In this document: piece after piece, positions 32,722-36,357 of the stretch
Numbering within the stretch: the stretch's first letter is position 1
How the letters are laid out: each line of letters opens with the position of its first letter
Source of the DNA: Phoronis australis
Taxonomy: Eukaryota > Phoronida > Phoronidae
Length of the DNA stretch: 36,357 nt
NCBI GenBank assembly: GCA_002633005.1
Contig: NMRA01000003.1
Span: forward strand, 1,540,503 to 1,576,859
Reading direction: 5' to 3'
Position numbers and translations under genes: made by a program
Notes under the pieces: model-generated
Databases searched by the model: none
The model's input: the letters and a program-made list of their open reading frames with translations, nothing else
What the model was told of the DNA's origin: nothing

Positions 32722-32814
32722 ATGTCTGAAACAAATATCTACGACAAGCATTTGTGTGCCTCTTGTTTCAAAACCTTCTGGTAAAACCAGGGACATTTTG
32801 TCCATTACCTTGGA
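32722..32814 (-). CDS. Candidate internal exon, 31 codons, phase 0-0
   Basis: Acceptor AAGTGTTTATCCAG and donor AGACAT|GTAACT bound 93 nt: SKVMDKMSLVLPEGFETRGT, then QMLVVDICFRH. The frame stays open past the donor to a TAA near 32641, so a terminal exon is an alternative. No family was recognised. Confidence 0.4.
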
Positions 32815-35476
32815 CTGGATAAACACTTTGATAGATCAGGCCCCTTGATAACTGTGCAATTGTGTTCATTAAAGATTATACTTTATATTCAATGGTACAG
32901 TATTAACAGGTCCACTTTTGTGATATCACGATATCGCACCCATGTGATTTTGCCCTTAAACATTTTATGGCTTCTCAAATTCTATTTTGATGAATCCCAG
33001 TTACTTGGCAAAAAACTATGTTAGTCCTGCAAGTGACTTAGTTGGACATTCAAAAATCATGTAATCATTTATGTTTACCCTTTATCTGTTTACATATTTT
33101 ATAAATTTTGATGCGCACCTTCAGGATATTACCATTTTAATTGCATGCTTAGGTAGTCAAAATTTTGAATTTGATAAACGGTATCATGACAAATGGTGGT
33201 GTTCTGTGTGTTTTGTCTAATTTACGGATGTTGGCTTTTTGTCTGCTGTTAAATATCACCTATGTTTTGGTAGTCGTTTTTAAAGACCAAGGATTTCTAT
33301 TCAGTATGTGTTAGAATAGCTTGCCAGTTTGATTTCCAATCACCTGGGCTGTATACTCTATTTTATTCAATGAGGTGAATGTCTGTTGACTCAGGCTTGG
33401 TGCTTTTGAGAAGGATTGTTAGTAAGGGCTGTGCAATGTTTGTTTTCCTACTAAATTGACCATGAAGTTGCCCCCATTAAGTTGGAAGGGGTGAGCAGTG
33501 GATGGACCATCTATTTAATAAACTAAATCAGATTACTGGATTAACATGTTTCTTATACAATTTGGTCAAATCATGAGCTTCTTTGAGCTATGTGCATTGT
33601 AAGTATTTACTTGGATAAGTGCATTAGGAGAAGATGTTGAGGGTAATGTTGTCTTATATCTGATTTGTCTCAAAGAATAAGCCAACCAGACACTAATTCA
33701 TTTAGAATCAAGTCTCTTCAAGCAAGGAAGATGTAATGTTCTCAGTAAAAAGACCTCAAATTTCGCAATACAATTTCATTTTAGAAAAACGTTGTTGTGG
33801 GTCAAGTGACCCATTAAGCCTCAAGTTTATGGGTCAGTTTGGACGACCGTCATGGTCATGTTAATATTTTCTGTCCTTTTTCGATTTATTTTGGGGACAT
33901 TTTAATCCTTGGCCCTGGTGTTCTCATGGTTGTTACTGACATTTGCTTTGACCGACTGCTTTGCAATATCCTTGCGTCAGAATCTGAGTGCAATAAGCTA
34001 AGTTGTCATGACAGAGTCGTCATGCCTAAGTAAGGCCTGATTGTGACTCTATGTTAACGTTTTATGCACCAATGCTGCGGGCATGGTCCTAAAACTATCC
34101 TCGCAATTTTAGAAATAATATTAAGTACATGTGGTTATGTGAGTTAAATTGGCTTGAAATGTTCCCGACTTGTTTATGAATGCATTTGACTTTTACACTT
34201 ATTGCCATGCCTCACATATAGTACTTTTTAAAGCCCATTTAGGGAATCGGACTGTCAGATTTTCATAGTCCATCGACCAATCATCGAATTTCTACACACA
34301 AACCCTGTATTGTGTGAACTTCAGACGTGACTACTAGTAATTTAGATGGGTAATTGGCGCTGTTAAAAGCTTAATGTATCTAACTACTATTAGCTTCAGT
34401 GTTAGCTTCAGCTGTGCATGATTTTTAATAAATCAAAGGTGGCAAAGAAAAATGTGTTAATGGAGAACATGCAACAGTAATAATATTGGCAAGTATTGCA
34501 TTTCAAATAGCTATAACAACTGTCATTTTAGTCCATTACGAAACATTGCAAAATTGTTTGTTCAAGACTTCGTTTGGCATTCAGCTCATTCAATTTCCGT
34601 CTCTGTCTTTTTTTGCAAAAGAAAGACAAGTCCTGCACCCCTATAATGTAATAAAACCTTAGGTAAAAAACAAAAGTATTGATTATGTAACTGTGTAAAA
34701 ACAGTTAGTATTGTTCTAAAAGTGTTTAACATCTCATTGATCACATTGGTCATTTGCTTTTATCGACTTGTATGTGAGCAACATGTTGCAAACGGCAATA
34801 TCTACTCTGAAAATTCTTTGGTTATGTCTGTCCATGTCTTGTTCAATCTGTATCTGATTGATTTCTACCCGAGTTGTGTTTGACTCTGATCGATTATTTT
34901 TTATTATAATCCATCACCTGGCCATCACTATGGGGATTTTTAGGATGCTTTGATGGAACATAATTTATTACAAAGACCTGTTTTATAACAAATGTATGAA
35001 AACAAAAACAAGCCATTGCAATAAATTGGGATTCCCAATGCATCACATTTGGTATAATTAGGTGGTCTTTACATTAGAAATTGGAGTGCACCATTGCCCA
35101 TTGTCCCAACGTTCAAAATCAAGAAAGTTCAATTTTTGCTTTCAAATTGATGCTTGGCATCCCAAACTTTACAGATTGGCCCAAACTGGGGAGAGTTTTT
35201 ACAGTAGTCATCTAGTTAGGTTTGCTTAGCTGAGGTGTATTTCTCTGATTGCTAGCTTGCTTCCCACGATTTCATGATTGAAAGGCCGGTAAACTTGCAA
35301 CCTTATGAAGGCAAATTGAACGCCACTGCTGGAAGGATGAATTATTGGAGAAAACTGTATTTTAACGACTATGACTATGACGGTTGGGTAAGGTTCCATA
35401 AGCCATGTGTCTGGTGAGACTACATGTTGTTTCAACACATAATCATCCATTGATCACATTGATCACATAACTACAC

Positions 35477-35540
35477 AGACTCAATGACATCTGGTGACAT
35501 CTGTTCATTGCTGCCAACACCAGCAGGAACTCCATGATGA
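35477..35540 (-). CDS. Candidate internal exon, 64 nt
   Basis: Excellent acceptor TTTTCCACTCCTGTCAACACAG; donor GAGTCT|GTGTAG is weaker. Reading with phase 2 in and 0 out gives HHGVPAGVGSNEQMSPDVIE-S, a linker-like sequence. The exit phase fits the entry of 32722-32814. A second frame (IMEFLLVLAAMNRCHQMS) is also open, so frame choice is uncertain. Confidence 0.3.
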
Positions 35541-35627
35541 CTGTGTTGACAGGAGTGGAAAATCTTTAATGTTACTGTACTCTGTTCACTGATATTTAGT
35601 TACATAACCACAGTTACATAACTACTA

Positions 35628-35711
35628 CAACAAAAACAGTAAAACACTTTAAGTCTATTTACATAACCACAGTTATGTAAATAGGCTTACAATGTTTTAC
35701 TGTTTTTGTTG
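35628..35711. repeat. Hairpin: 40 bp inverted arms, 4 nt loop
   Basis: Arms 35628-35667 and 35672-35711 match at 37 of 40 positions around a CACA loop. The arm tips are CAACAAAAACAGTAAAACA and the inner part is CTATTTACATAAC. Just upstream, TACATAACCACAGTTACATA (35601-35620) repeats the loop region. It is a likely foldback MITE. Confidence 0.9.
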
Positions 35712-36195
35712 CAGCATCAAGTGAGTGCAGTATACAGTTGATGATATTGTTCCTGGCAGGCATCTCATTGATAGTTCTATGTCAATACAGATGAGGTCAG
35801 CAGACTATGGCTGATATTGACTATTGTCAAGTTCCACAGCGCAGCTGATTTGCTTTTTGATTTTGTCCTTTTGTCAGTGGCAAATATTTGTTTTTTCTGA
35901 CAGGGTGAAACTTGTTATTGTTGGAAAGTTACAGACAAGTATCTAAATAATGGACAATTACCAACCAGTTATGGTTATTACAGCTGTCATCAGAGTTGAT
36001 AAATGGTCGGACCATAGGGTCATTTGAGCTTAACTACCTGTTGGAAACTATCACTCTAACACTTAAGTATCACACAGTGTTATTCATTGGAGACTAAAAT
36101 AACTTTAACTCACTGAACTCTTTTTTTTGGGTTCTCTGTAACTAATCTTAACTTGATATAAACACAAACTGCACAGCATTATAGTATTCCTATTT

Positions 36196-36357
36196 TTAAA
36201 TGTTACATTTGGACAATACTCTGATGTATTTCATGATGACCAAGCAGTCTCCACTTTTCCAAATAGCGAAGCACTTGTCACGCGGAATATTGAGCAGATC
36301 TAGCCAGCCCACGAGCAGGTGGGCAACACAACCATAGGCGTGTTGGAAGATACTGCT
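36196..36357 (-). CDS. Candidate exon running off the right edge
   Basis: The minus strand is open for 53 codons from the window edge to TAA at 36196-36198. It reads SSIFQHAYGCVAHLLVGWLD, then LLNIPRDKCFAIWKSGDC. Local CpG content rises within 36265-36347, as expected of conserved coding sequence in a depleted region. The true 3' border is probably a GT between 36250 and 36315. No family was recognised. Confidence 0.45.
   Translation of the reverse strand, partial: SSIFQHAYGCVAHLLVGWLDLLNIPRDKCFAIWKSGDCLVIMKYIRVLSKCNI

Larger units (their letters stand above)
24520..36195 (-). other. CpG-poor, long-intron domain of a probable right-to-left gene
   Basis: CpG is rare here (about 4-7 per 600 bp in two hand-counted blocks, against 26 in a block at 17.4 kb). 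Transposon debris is sparse. Four minus-strand segments look like exons: 36357 leftwards, 35540-35477, 32814-32722 and 30955-30839. The exits of the second and third and the entries of the third and fourth are all phase 0. More doubtful ones lie at 27.3-27.5 and 25.5-25.7 kb. Outside the listed repeats and these segments nothing was recognised. Confidence 0.4.

Overview
This window is invertebrate metazoan nuclear DNA. Introns carry canonical GT/AG ends, ORFs are short, and much of the left two thirds is built from small DNA transposons, a LINE tail, tRNA-like heads, MITE-like inverted repeats and minisatellites. The repeat style (non-autonomous elements with ends like CAGTGGCGGATCTAGG, a LINE tail rich in AAATAAAT) is what one expects in cnidarians, lancelets, hemichordates or molluscs. 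I cannot name the species. No rRNA, operon, CRISPR array or viral genome was seen.

Layout. 1-300: part of a ~142 bp tandem satellite. 545-705: LINE 3' end. 2.1-2.9 kb: palindromic MITE and a half copy. 3.34-3.61 kb and 5.87-6.66 kb: two minisatellites, the second split by a 158 bp transposon. 9.29-11.76 kb: a three-level nested transposon. A 5-bp-TSD element was invaded by a THAP-domain element, itself invaded by a MULE-like element. 11.78-12.7 kb: small coding-exon candidates on the minus strand. 14.53-18.13 kb: the best gene, eight minus-strand exons whose splice phases agree and give about 397 residues of an unrecognised protein. 18.95-19.90 kb: an inverted, uninterrupted copy of the 9.29 kb element. 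20.8-23.5 kb: a tRNA-like SINE head, a 116 bp near-perfect palindrome, a ~20 bp array, a ~165 bp tandem duplication and an assembly gap. 24.5-36.36 kb: CpG-poor, transposon-poor DNA with scattered minus-strand exon candidates, best read as introns of one long gene running right to left.

CpG density falls sharply near 24.3-24.6 kb. Hand counts per 600 bp are 26 (17401-18000) against 7 (27001-27600) and 4 (33001-33600). This fits mosaic invertebrate methylation, with an unmethylated repeat-rich left part and a methylated gene body on the right.

Gene models were assembled by eye from splice signals, frames and phases, without homology search. The eight-exon gene is supported by phase agreement across seven introns; the other models are tentative. 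No functional pathway linking the genes can be inferred.
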